Assembly (NCBI GenBank): GCA_003427395.1
Contig: BFEA01000367.1
Location: 1,552,100-1,589,106, forward strand
DNA length: 37,007 nt
From: Chara braunii
Taxonomy: Eukaryota > Streptophyta > Charophyceae > Charales > Characeae
Reading direction: 5' to 3'
The first letter of the stretch is position 1, and every line of letters starts with the position of its first letter. Shown in pieces: positions 20,846 through 32,900 of this stretch. A program made the position numbers and the translations under genes. The notes under the pieces are model-generated. The model did no database searches, was not told where the DNA came from, and worked only from the letters and a program-made list of their open reading frames with translations.

Positions 20846-21122
20846 AGATGTATTAAGACGTACACTCGAGAAAACAATTGGCTTACGTTTTCAAAAAAAA
20901 AAAAAAAAAAAAAAAGCAGAGACATCAACCAGTTCATTCAACGTACAAGGATGTTTTCAAGACATACCTCGTTCGCGATCGATGCATCTACAAGACCATA
21001 CACCAACCGAGACCCGCGGTCCCGCATATGCTAAAAAAGAACTCAAAACAGTTCCCAGTATCATCCACTGCGGGGTCCGAATCAGCAGATCGATGGCAGC
21101 TCTTCCAGCATAGTTATTGCTC

Positions 21123-21260
21123 TTAGGGCGTACTCACACTAGCAGTATCTCAAACGAATCTGCCCGCATTCACGGCCATACCTGGATATGTCTGGCCGCA
21201 ATTCCGTCCAAAAATAGTTAAAAAAAAAAAAAAAAAAGTCCTGTTGTGAGTATGCCCTTA
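21123..21260. mobile_element. MITE, family D, Tourist-like
   Basis: TTAGGGCGTACTCACA (21123-21138) faces TGTGAGTATGCCCTTA (21245-21260), matching at 14 of 16 positions. TTA stands outside GGGC at the left and outside GCCC at the right, the 3-bp target duplication typical of PIF/Harbinger elements and their Tourist MITEs. It is 138 bp with an internal poly(A) (about 21220-21237). The family assignment is inference from TSD and tip. Confidence 0.75.
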
Positions 21261-23432
21261 TGCCATCTCCCAAACTTAGACCGTTGCTTCATATGAACAA
21301 CACTGGGCTCCGCCGATCCGCGCCGTCATCAAGGCACTTGCAGCAGAGGATGAATGGCTACAAATAAAGTTGGAAAAACCTCAATTCAATTTTAACCTAC
21401 CCCTGCGGCCTACAGAGATACCATCTCAATGCGTACAGAGAAACTACTTCCATGCTACACTCCGTAGAAACCGATTTCAGCTCGAAAGACTTCATTATAA
21501 AAACAAAACAAAACAAAACAAAAAGGCTATAATGTCATTCAACAGCAATAGAGGAAAGAAGTGCCTATAGCATTCACTTGTCACCGTGCATCTTCTGCTA
21601 AAAAGGCCTATAATTATCTAAGCCTGGCAATAGATCAGACGTGCGAAGGGTCTGCTCAGCGCAGTCAGTGCAGTGCAAGGTCAGGACTCAAGGGGAATCG
21701 GGAATCTATACTCTAACTGCACGATCGCTGGGTCTGGTTGGGATTGATTCTGGACGATGAAGAGAGAAGAGTCGGTAACTATCTTTTGATAAGATAACCA
21801 TGAAATCTTATACACCACCTTCAGATTAGATTCCATCAAGAATGACAAATTACTTCACGAAGCCAAACAAGCCGCGGGTGGGAAGAAAGACGTTGTATGT
21901 ATATCTATCCAATGGCATCTATCTCTATATATAGTCATAGTACTTGAGAGAAAAAAAGTAGAGCGTCTACCTAACTCCGCTGTAAAGCAGACCGGCTAGC
22001 TAAAGCTTCGTCGCATGTAGGAATGAAAGCCAGCCTTGAATGGTAAAAGCAACCTGCTTCCGAACACAAATTGACTATCGACTATAGGAATAAAGCACTA
22101 CACAGCCAAGTCTTCGCTAACGCAGAGCTCGCACAGACCCCTACGCGTTTGGACCAGCTGCGTGGAGGTCTTCACCAGAGGGTGGATCGTGTGTTAAATA
22201 TATACGAGATACGACGATACACAATGCGGTACGGTTCAGACACACGGACCTCCTTCCGGCCACTTGTCGCTCAGGCAGTGATCCAAGATGAGCAGACAGC
22301 TCGTCCATCGCACAGTAATCCAATCAAATGCATAAAAAAAACAAAAAACAAATAACGACCAAGAAGAAAGATCTCATCAGTGAGGGGATGGATCGACTCA
22401 AAGGCAGTCTTTTGGGGGAACAAAAAAACAAAAAAAATAAAAACGAAGAGCCAATGTGAATCGCGTCAATTTCTCATGCAGAGCTACGTAGATTGAAGTA
22501 TGCGACCTGGGCGCACTCAATAATTCCTTGCTTAGTCCTTAGGTAGCAAAAAGTCGCGGTTCGGGCAAACAAGGCACCCAACTTCAAACTCGCTCATAGT
22601 ACTAAGTAACTACTAAACTCGCAAAAGTCCAACCTGAATCAAATTAATTAATGTACAAAAAGACGTGCAGGATAGAACCGAGCCCTTAGTAGGCTGCAAA
22701 CTGGCAGTTAGTCATGCGTGTACCAATGCCCGAGGGCGAGAAAGTAGTCGCCACGGAGAACAGCGAGAGACCGACTGAATACCAAGGGGCAACAAACGGG
22801 GAACCAAAGAGAAAGAGGGAAAGAGAGGGAAAGAGAGGGAAAGAGAGGGTATAGGGACAACACAGTGGGAGCCTCGGGACAGAAGAGAGGGAAAGGAAGG
22901 CAAGAGGGGTACAGAAAAGCTGTACTAAAGGCTGACAGTGTCTTACTTGTACAAGTAAGCCGACCACTCGCCTCTCTACGAGAGAACTAAGTATGAGGTT
23001 ATGATCACGCGAGAGAACTACGGACAAGGTTATCATCCCTCATACATACATAGTCGAAAAGAGTAGGATGCAATAAATCAACGCACGCATTGTAAACAAA
23101 CCCTCGAACAGGATATGGAGGTAATGGTACTGATACATATCGGAACGCAGACCCTGCAAAAGATTCAGAATGTGCAAACTACACCAACCAATAGGGGCTG
23201 AGTGCAGAAACCACAACAATGCCGTGCCAACATACAACATCAGAGGAGCTGACATCTACTATGCCGCAGATTGACAGATTGTGCACTAGAATGTACTCGA
23301 ATAAGGGGGGGCTTACATAAATGGTGCAGACCCTGCAGTCCTCTAGTCCGATCAGAAGGCTACCATTTCGCGCAGGCTGTCGAGTCCAGCACTCGAAATC
23401 AAAAATTTGAAAATGGTCAGAAAGGCTTCCTC
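21261..23432. other. No gene recognised; simple repeats only
   Basis: (AAAAC)n lies near 21498-21521 and a GGGAAAGAGA repeat at 22807-22849. Open frames such as 22071-22355 (plus) and 22686-23036 (minus) show no domain; the latter is biased by the GA repeat. Confidence 0.5.
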
Positions 23433-23522
23433 GAGCACAAAGCCGAGCAAGGAACGGCTGTCTAGCACAAAGCCGAGTAAGGAACGGCTGTCTAGCACAA
23501 AGCCGAGTGAGGAATGGCTGTC
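23433..23522. repeat. Three tandem copies of a 30-bp unit
   Basis: The unit contains AGCACAAAGCCGAG and GGAACGGCTGTCT, with starts at 23433, 23463 and 23493 and only a few substitutions. Because 30 is a multiple of 3, frames stay open through it. Confidence 0.95.
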
Positions 23523-24102
23523 TAGCCAATCGAATTCGACTCGGCTCGGACAGCATCGAAGTGCACACCAATAGAGTACAAAGGAGGGCTCAGGTAACTC
23601 ACACTGGCAAGTTCAGAGAGAATCATTACGTCAGAAACATCACCTGCCTGCTGGCAAAACGTCAGCAGCAGTGAGACGTTTGCTCGCCCTCATAATAATT
23701 AAGAAGAGTGCGATGGGATCGATTGAATCGATGGGAAGGACGGTGGGGCGGATGGATCGACAGACGTTCGCCGGGTGGATTCGATGAAAATAATGTACAT
23801 GTGTCACATTAGCAAAGCTCAGACAGCCTATGTTGTTGTTGTTGTTGTGGGGGGCGAGGGGTGAACTACGAGCAATCTCTCAGCAGGACTTTGTTCACTG
23901 AATATGGTCGCACAACAGCGGTGGTGAGATGCATTCAGGTGCATTCAGGAACGGAGAAGTGTGGGTGTACCCTAAAAGCCGCACGCCAGACTCTCAAATA
24001 GTGCATAGGTCTGGCCTTCGCTCTCTCGCAAACAGCAAGTCAGCGAGGATTTAAAATGAAGAACTCCGGACGTCGTTAAGAACTCTCGACTTCGTTGAAA
24101 AA

Positions 24103-24108
24103 TTTATT
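24103..24108 (-). promoter_or_regulatory. Candidate polyadenylation signal of the GH9 gene
   Basis: AATAAA on the minus strand, about 295 bases past the stop codon at 24401. The spacing is plausible for a plant-type 3' UTR, but plant signals are loose and the hexamer can occur by chance. Confidence 0.35.
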
Positions 24109-24400
24109 ATTATCTTTTCCTACATCTTTTGCGCCAGCACATGGCCCTATTCGACTTCAGAGTTAAGAAAAAAAAAAAAAAAAAAAAAAACCTGCAACTT
24201 TTTTGCCGAACCTCACCCGTGCGATTGGCGGCACCTGCTGAGAGTTTCTGATCTTGAGAGGCTGACAGTAGTAACACTGCGACATTCGATAACTCTCTCC
24301 CTCTCACACACACATTCATGCCCTCTTTTCCGCGCGACTTCGTTATTCGTCAATGTGTATAGCCATACTGAGAGTAAGAACGACCTGCCGGACAGCGTGA

Positions 24401-25029
24401 TTACTTTCTGCAAAGGCGGGCAAAAACACCCGCGAACGCCGCATTAATGTAAATAGTGGCTTCGTTTTGCTGGTAATTATCCCTGCCATCGAGGAACCCA
24501 TCCTTGAAGTCCGGTCCTCCGACAATGGCACCGATCAGCACGTTCGGATTTGCTCTATCAATGTAGTACCAGGCGTCCCATCCCCCATTACAAGAGAAAA
24601 CGTCTGAAGGGAGGACCGAGCCAGCTGGCGACACTGGGTCCGCAATAGACGCTCCACGATGGTGCACACGCTGAGGATAACTGACGCCATAGCCAACCAT
24701 GTAGCTCATCTTCAACGGATTTTTGCCCAGGATGTACTGGGCCTGCGAGTCCACCCAGCTATGAACCTGATCGCTGGTCAAGCCGCAGGTGAGCGGAGTG
24801 ACCACGCGATTCGTGTAAATGAGGGATAGCAAGGTAGCCGTGCCAACGTATTGATTCGGAGCCCACTCCAGCATCCAGTGTAACCCACCGGGAGTCTTCG
24901 GCGCCTGGGAAGCCACGAAACACACGTACCGGTCGGCGATCGCGGTATAAGGAGCCAGCATATTGGCAACGACCGTGTTTCCAGCCACAAACGCGGCAGA
25001 TGCCACAGTCGCCAGCAGCACTTGGGCGG
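24401..25029 (-). CDS. GH9 gene, last exon
   Basis: The acceptor TTGCAG ends at 25030 and coding starts at 25029 with two bases of a split Ala codon. It carries AQVLLATVAS, the PGGLHWMLEW region, both GH9 signatures, NPNVLIGAIVGGPD and the TAA at 24401-24403. It is 629 bases. The open frame continues upstream into the intron, so an ATG-based reading (25066) would be wrong. Confidence 0.92.
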
Positions 25030-26201
25030 CTGCAAGATACGACGGAACAAGACGGAAAAACCGCAATCCAAGTCAGTATATACGCAAAATTTTATCCTTC
25101 CTTTATATGATCCTCCTTTTAAAAAACTACGCTATATTTTTCTCTCGATTTCGCCTTTGAATTCACTGTCTACCTACCACTACTCCTAGGCCTATACCTA
25201 TACCGACATTTTTAAATAAACAACACCAGAAAAAAAAAAAAAAAAAGAAAGAAGAAAAACATACCACTAAAGACCGATGCCAGCACAGCTGCAAAAAGGC
25301 ACAACCTCATCAGCACCACATCATCACGGGCACAAACGTCACAAAAAAATGGAAGGTGAGAGCGGTTTCAAATACCCGGTGAATATTGCAGGGGTTGATT
25401 GCAATCAGTGCCAGCCCCCAATTTCCCCTACCAAGGCTACACCCAAAGTGGCAAAACGGATGGAATATGCAAGCAAAAGCCTCGACTGGAAGATGGAAGC
25501 AAACTCCAACTATCACCGCACTGCAGTATCACAGAATTATTTTCTTCATTCTTTGCCATATCAACGGGGAAGGCAGACGGAGAGAGAATTATCATCTTCA
25601 GTCATTCTTTGCCATACCAACGAGGAAGGTAGACGGAGGGAGAAAGAGCAATTGTCGCAAATGAATCAATCCGGGAAAAGTCCGCCGCGTTGCATATCAA
25701 ACGAGAAGCCAGCCAGATCATAGACAATACGAAAAAAGACAACCATGCACATTAACCGTGCTATCGGTAGCTACCTCCGCTCATCCACATTTCATCGCCG
25801 GATCGTTATGACCAGCGTCTGATTACGGTAAGCTCAAAGTAAGCATTCTTTCCTTGCCTTCCTTTTTCTCTCCTCCAGCATCTGATCACAGTAAGCTCGA
25901 AGTAAAAATCTTTCCTTGCCTTCCTTTTTTCTCTCCTCCGACCAAGTAGTAAAGTCGAGTCTCGTCGTTTCATTGAAGTCGATTAAACATACAAAATGAG
26001 AAATATAAGAAGGTTAGGATCTGAAACGGCCATAGTCCCGAGAAACACTATGCTAAGATGATGTCTCTAAGGGACGCTGGCCTCGGTTTCCAGCAGGTGT
26101 CTCTCCCCACCAATAGATGAAGCAGTCCGACAGGTGAAAAAGCCTCAATTCCGGGGGTTCTCTTACCACCGGGACAGAAGCCTCGCAAAAGGGCTTTGTT
26201 G

Positions 26202-26244
<43 letters not shown>

Positions 26245-26886
26245 NAAGAGGAATTTCGTCATTATTTAAGGATTTCCAAACATGGCAAGTCGCATGACAC
26301 CCACCTTCCGAAAGTTGACCGACACCGCTCACAACAACTTTTGAGTCAGAGAGAGAGAAGCGAAGAAGAAGACGCACACCGCGGCACACGCAATGGCCAA
26401 TTGCTCTGCTTGCGCAATTCCAAACGTCTTGTTACAAGTCCCTTATTATACAAACCGTATTTCCATGCTCGAATACCCCCTCTGGGGATTTCAAACGGGT
26501 GCGCTCCGGCGTCAAACGCAGGCTAACCGCATACACCCGTGCCTTTCGGCCCACCTGAACTCTAGCAACTGTAAGAAAGAGAGAGACTGATCATATGCGT
26601 AGAACAACAACACAAACTTCACAAAGGGAGCGAGATACAAGTCAAGACGAGTTAAGTTTCTTTCCTTCATTTTTGTGAGGTCAGGCATAACTATCTTCCT
26701 TACTACGATCCTAATCTGCTGCTCAGTTAACCTTCCCCTTTTTTTTTCTGGGGTAGTCAATGCTGGCAGTAACATCTGAAGTATGGAGCATAGGTTAGCA
26801 TTCTGAGCATTCAGAATCTTTCATGTATAATGGGACGCTGGACCCAGTTTCCAGCAGGTGCTGCTCCCCACCAATAGAACGGAGCC

Positions 26887-26975
<89 letters not shown>

Positions 26976-29900
26976 AAAAAAAGGTCAGGACCGTCAGGCA
27001 TTTCAGAGTGGCGGACGCAAGGCTTCCTCGAGCGTCTTGTACAGTTCAGCAAGACTCTCCCCATCCGCCGGTCAACCTTCGTCGTTTCCAGTTTCACAAA
27101 TGTGGTACATACATCCATCGTTATCATGACCTCTCTAATTCTTGCGCACGAACGAGCAAATACACTAAGTTAAACTCGGATGAGAGCAAGAGGCCAGGTA
27201 CCGAGATAAAGGAGGGAGCATGAAGGAGAGACGGCAAAAGGTAAATTCATCAGCTTTTTTTCCCCTCCCCTTACCAGCATTATTGTCGTCCCATGAGCAC
27301 TCGGGACCAAATTTCAAGCTGTTGACAATCACGGGGGCCGTCACGTAAGCCAGATACTGGGCCTCTCCGGTGGCCCTAAGTAGCCAGGCATTGCAAGCAA
27401 GCACCTCGTCCACATCGCCACTCGTAGATGTGTAGAATTTCTTGACCTCCGGAATGCTGTCGCTGTACTTCCCCTGACACAATTAGCATCACACACCCAA
27501 ACAACAACAACAAGTTACTAGTATTACTCCATTATGAGACTATTAAGTAGCATGCCAGTCATTTTGACATTCCCTACAAGATTCATTCTCATGTTGCACA
27601 TTTGGTGAGTAGTTCGACGAAGTCCTCATCTTTGAGGTTCCACGAACAGTGGGGTCCCCTTTAGCAACTCCCAATCGCAGAACAGGATCAGTTTGCTTGC
27701 GTTGGCAAGTCCAGGTAGCGGAAAGCTGGTTGCACCTCCCGTGAGAGTCTGAGAGATGGTTGGGTAACAGAAGGCCAGAATTATTTCGTTGATTTCCGTC
27801 TTAGGGCCATATCCCACTAGCCCCTTTCTATTCATTTCTGACCGTTGATCTTTGTAATCGAGGGTCAAAAATGAACAATAGGGGCTAGTGGGATCTGGCC
27901 CTCAGACGTTATAGTGACAAACCTGGGAAACGCCACACCACTCTCGAAATGTGAAAAAGGACAAAATTGAGGCTGGTGCATCTAGCCATGTTCTAGCGGG
28001 AAATTCGTTCTCATTTTGCACACTTAAGAGTGGTGTAGCGATGCCCTTTTGACTGACCCAAACTTTCCCGAAGCTGTAGGGCGAAGAACAAACAAATATA
28101 AAGCACAAAGAGACATGAGAAAAGATTAAAAAAGCAAAGCTTAACAGCACTCAAGAGGGGGGAAAAAAAAAACAAGGCCAGTGGAATGTCTTTCACCCTT
28201 GGCAATCCCCAGATTCCAGAAACACGAATTTCAGTGTTTATAGCAATAGCCTTAATACACCGGAGTGGGAGGGTCTGCTAACCACGACCAACTGCTGCAG
28301 CAGTCGAGCAAGAGGCCCAAACCGACCGCCGGCAACAATCGACAGGTGAGGTGAATATGACAAGACTCGAATGCTGAGTTTCGAAACTTCCAGACTAGCG
28401 TCTTAACCCAAATGGAACACCCAGTCATTACATCTGTATTTGGAGTCCCTTCCAGTCTAGATACACCAATAATCACGGGGCGTTTATGAGGGTGAACAGG
28501 ATAGTCAAAAAAAAAAAAAAAAAACAAAAAACAAATTTCAAGCAACATCTCGGCCGTCGCGGAAAGCCGGTGGCAACCATGTTCTTACTCCAATGAAACT
28601 CGCTCTTTCGAATGGATCTTGCCCAATGCGTTGTCCAGATGCATTCAAAATGTGCGCGGACGAGGAAAGGTGCAACATGGGCTTGATGTTAATCACACGT
28701 GCAGGAGAGGATATAAAAACTCACATTTCCCTTCTATTTAACAAAGAACAAGAACCTCAGCACGCTGGGTGCGTAAGGTTCCAAGTTGTGCAGAATTGGT
28801 TTGTGCTGCGTTGCAGGTCTTACATTCATCTGACCGCATATAAGGCAGGGCCGCAGGACCTATATTTCCGCCCAGAAATAAGTACAAAAAGTGGTAGTGT
28901 GAGTGTGCTCCTGGTGGCAATCCCCTTTTTTTTTTTGGGGGGGGGGGGGTTAGGAATCCCGTTTTTTTCTCAATCTCAGGGCACGCTCACACTACGATCC
29001 CCGAATACCATATTTCGAGAAAATGCAAAGGCCGGATTTGCCGTTTTAAAGGGGTACGGCCGGTCACACTGTGTCCCTATTTTGGAATGGACACGATCGC
29101 AGCCGCAATGCGATTTGGGAAAATAGAAATTGGCGATGCTACTTGAGAAAACGGGAATTGGCAATGCGGTTTGGGAAAATGGGAATTGCCAAGTCGCACA
29201 GCAGCGACCGCAATTCCTCATGTGTGATTTCTGTTTCCTTGTTTGTTCGTTCTTCCCCTGTTCTGCTTCCGCTTCGCACCAACGGCAAAGGCTTGCTTCA
29301 AGTGTCTGATCGCGAATAATCAAGAAAAGAATACAAATTTGCGGTGACCTCTGCAAATTCCCTACCCCCAGGCGGCTGACAAATGGTGCACCAAATAAGT
29401 GATTTGGGGATTTAAAAAATCGGTCTTTACCCCTTTTTCTGCGGCCCATTAGATGGGGCCCTTTCTTTTCACAGAAACAAAACGACAAAAAAAAAGTTGT
29501 GCAAGAACACTGAAAGTTGTGCAAGAACACTGCTTTCTCTGGACTACTTCCTAAGCTGGGGTAGTGGTCCCAACGCTTGCACCCAAGCAGGATAATGGTC
29601 CCAGTACCGACGCTGCACCCAAGCCGGGTAATGGTCCCAGTACCGACGCTGCACCCAAGCTGCGTAATGGTCCCAGTACCGACGCTGCACCCAAGCGGCG
29701 TAATGGTCCCAGTACCGACGCTGCACCCAAGCTGGGTAATGGTCCCAGCACCGACGCTGCACCGTAACAGAAAACTCATATTCCCCAACGACTGCACCGT
29801 AGTGGTCCCACTAGTTCCGGGTTGTTAGTTGAGGAATTCCCGGCCTCTCATTCCAATTTTTTATTTTTTATTTTTTTTCAAAGGAACCTCTCATTCCAAT

Positions 29901-32900
29901 TTCGCAATGTAATGTTTCTGGTTGCGTAATTAAAAAAAAAAAAATACAGTGCACAAAAAGGATCCCGTGGCTGGGAAGTACAGTGGAATGCATCTGGGTT
30001 GTTATTTGAGGAATTCACGGCCTTTCAAGTTGTGCACAAAACGGACCCGCTAGCTGCAGTGGCAACTTGCAGCGAAGTATCCACTCCCTCTATCAGTAGC
30101 GATAAATTTTAAGAATCATTAGAGGGAAGTAGAGTGGAATGAGGAATGGCTTCTATTGGGTTTCGTTCCAGAGGAGAGCTCGGGAAAGAGGGGTGGTCCT
30201 ACGTTGCCCAGGTTGCCAGAGCAGTTATCTTCTCGGTGATCTGGGGGACAGAATCCGCTCCAGATTCGATCAGTGGCCCTTCTCGGATCAGCAAACCCAG
30301 AGACTCAGAGAGCAATGAAAAACGGTCTCCGCCAGGCAATTTTTGGCAGATTGGAAGAAGGTTCGCCATGGGAGGGCCTCACGTCAACCAAGGTGGTGGT
30401 TTTTAAAGACAAGTCAGTTGGATATCACTACCCCAGATCGCTTGTTCTCACCCAGAGGCTCCTGGAGAAGTAGGCGAGGGAGGATAGTAGCTCCAGGAGT
30501 GGGAAGGACAGGACGCCTTCTCCGGCCGCTGGGGATACGTCCCTTCAAATCAGAGTAGTTCGGTTCATGGTTCAGAGTTTTCAGATCGCAGGAGGTCATA
30601 AAGGGGTGGTGGCGGAGAGTGCCAGGGTGTTTATGGGGGTGTTTATGGCAATATACTTCAACGGGTTACAGCCTTGCAGAAGGCCGGTGTCAGGCCATAT
30701 ATAGGCCGGTGTCAGGCCATATATAGGCCGGTGTCAGGCCGTATAGGCCTGTGAATTAGTCATAGGCTAATCTAGGTTCGCTTACTTAGGGTTTATGATC
30801 TTTAGGCCATTTTGTGTCAGGTGGGTGTAGAGAGTTCCCTCTCAGTGGTAGCGTTTATTAGCTGGGCAGAAGGAAGATTGCAACTGAGCGCGTTATGGTT
30901 TTGACATATGCGTCTGCTGCCCTGATGGCTGTAAGCGAAACTAGCTAATGCTGCGATGATAACTCTAGGTGGAATTGTGAGGTCCCCGGCCTCGAGCTGT
31001 TCCATTTGCAATATATATCAGTGGGAAAAAGAAAAAAAAAAGTTCTCAGCACATTAAAAAAAAAAAAAGTTCCGGAAATTTTTATTGGCGCTCAGGCGAA
31101 CAGAGATTTCAACTGTGTGACAACTCCGCTCACTTACCAACGGGCCTAGCTTTGTTGGTACACCCCCCCTGAACTCAGTCTATTGAAATACAGACTCAAG
31201 TTATGAATCCAGACACCTTCAGATGAAGAGAATAAAACCGTTCTGAATTGCCTGCCTGGGCCCGGTCAGCTAAATGATGACATCTAAAGGCCGGCGCCCT
31301 TTTAACAAGCAATAAGTCGTTCGAACAGGCCGCTTGCAGGAGCAGAAAGGGAAAAAGAAAACAAAAAAACACGCTCACAAGCAGCAGGTTCTGGGAACAG
31401 GCCGCTTGCAGGACCACCAAGTTCCACGAACAAAATGAAGCCGCTAACCAACTGAACTGGCTCAGTTGGTACGGTACAGCGGTTGGTACAACCCTGAGCT
31501 AACCAACTGAACAGGCGCAGTTGGTACGGTACAACCCTGAGCTGTTGAAATACGGAGCTGCGTTCAAACTTCGCTGGTAGTATTCTACAATTCTCAATTA
31601 CCTTTCCTCGGTAACACCGGGTAGAATTGTGATGTCCCCGGCCTAGACCACTTCTGTTTTGAAACATAAAGCGACAACTACTTAAAAAAAAAAAAAAAAA
31701 AAAAAAAAAACATTTCTCAATTACCTAGGGTAGGTCCATCCGATGATGATATCTGAAGGCCGCTAGCAGACGCTAGCAGATGTAAGAAGATCCAGAGCGG
31801 AACAACGGCAAGTTCGAGAGAACAGCCACCACGGCAGATTCCGGGGAGAAGCCTACGTCAGGAGGCAAAAGTTGGCCACGTGTAGACGCGTCTTAATCCT
31901 CCCAAGTGCACTGAAAGGCAAAGCTTGGTGCAATTACCATCAAAAGAATGGCATCAATTCTCAATGTCCCATCCTGCAATCCTAGGGGACTATCGTGTGC
32001 GCGAGTTTGCGTGTGTTTTGGCATGTTTAGGTCTGGTGTTGTAAAAGACCCCAGATTCTCTCTCTCATTCCCTTGACAAATCATCACAACCCATCCATAA
32101 CGAAAAGGTACAGAGAGGCAATATAATAGAAAACGCAAGGTTGGCCACGTTTGTGTGGTTCAGCGGCAAGTGCCCACACACCCGTCTGCCGCCAAAGCGG
32201 CACACTTGCACATATACATATACGTATGCATTCTGATTACAAACCATAAGGGGATGGTGGTCAGAAGGCAACTTACCCAAGACAGAAGACTACTCCAGCG
32301 AGAAGACACCGACCCTACCCGACCCCCTCAAAGGTCCAAAAAAACTTGGAGAGCCTTCCGCATCGGCCCACAAAACCAAAAACTCATTTACCAAAAACAA
32401 TCGGCCCACAAAACCAGAAACTCATTTACCCAAAAACAATCGGCCCACAAAACGAAAACCTCATTTACCAAAAATCAATAAAATATAAGAGCTTTGGGGC
32501 GCTTCCTTCCTTCCGCCTAACCGTGCTCTTTCTTGTATTACTGTATTTTCTACCTTTCGTTGAAAGTTCAGGTTCTGTTCTAGAGAGGAGAACCAAAAAG
32601 TACCAAAACATACGACTCCTCTACTCAAACGATGAGAACAAACTCACGTTGACGTTTGGAGGCTACCATTCTGCTGGGAATTCTATCTACTTCAACCCGA
32701 CGATCTTAAAAACGCAATGCCCAACAGTGTAATCTTACGGCGCACGGCGCCCTTCGCGCGGAAGGGAAAGTCCCAATAGAGCGAGCAAAAACGAAGCGAA
32801 CGTGGGGCCAGAACACATTCTCCAATTCTTCAACCGACACCACGTGGAAGCGCAAATTATGGTCTCCAATTCTTCAACCGACACCACGCGGAAGCGCAAA

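Larger units (their letters stand above)
19150..21122. repeat. Intergenic stretch with small simple and tandem repeats, no gene seen
   Basis: A roughly 40-bp duplication lies at about 19236-19290 (ATCTAGTTGCCGAG and ATCTAGTTGCTGAG). A 22-bp unit (CATAAGTTGCTTGCAACACA) is repeated at 19687-19732 and contains the palindrome GTTGC/GCAAC. (AAAC)n lies at 20201-20239 and poly(A) at about 20894-20915. None of the open frames carries a recognisable domain. Confidence 0.6.
25030..27274 (-). other. GH9 intron, about 2.25 kb, with nested repeats
   Basis: The donor GTAAGG is at 27274 and the acceptor AG at 25030, phase 1. Inside are a 56-bp duplication (ATTCTTTGCCATA at 25548 and 25604), a roughly 62-bp duplication (CTGATTACGGTAAGCTC-type at 25814, CTGATCACAGTAAGCTC-type at 25877), two family E copies and a long poly(A). 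A 148-codon frame at 25277-25723 crosses the duplication and has no domain. Confidence 0.8.

Noticed and set aside
22360-22385. CTGATGAG on the minus strand as a second hammerhead site
   Set aside because: No GAAA follows at stem II distance and no stem II can form, so it is a chance match.
24110-24319. 69-codon minus-strand frame downstream of the GH9 stop
   Set aside because: It includes poly-Phe from a poly(A) tract and lies in the probable 3' UTR or intergenic region.
25277-25723. 148-codon plus-strand frame in the GH9 intron
   Set aside because: It crosses a 56-bp tandem duplication, shows no domain, and lies inside an intron on the opposite strand.
26823-27173. Poly-Lys/poly-Phe open frames on both strands
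   Set aside because: They are translations of the long poly(A) of a SINE-like copy.
31130-31580. Possible tRNA genes
   Set aside because: A- and B-box-like motifs are present but no proper acceptor stem or anticodon arm forms, and a SINE tail with poly(A) follows.
32346-32732. 128-codon frame with a hydrophobic stretch like a signal peptide (LTVLFLVLLYFLPFV)
   Set aside because: The frame starts in a 38-bp tandem repeat, lies in a GH9 intron and has no domain. One hydrophobic stretch is weak evidence. Expression data could reopen it.
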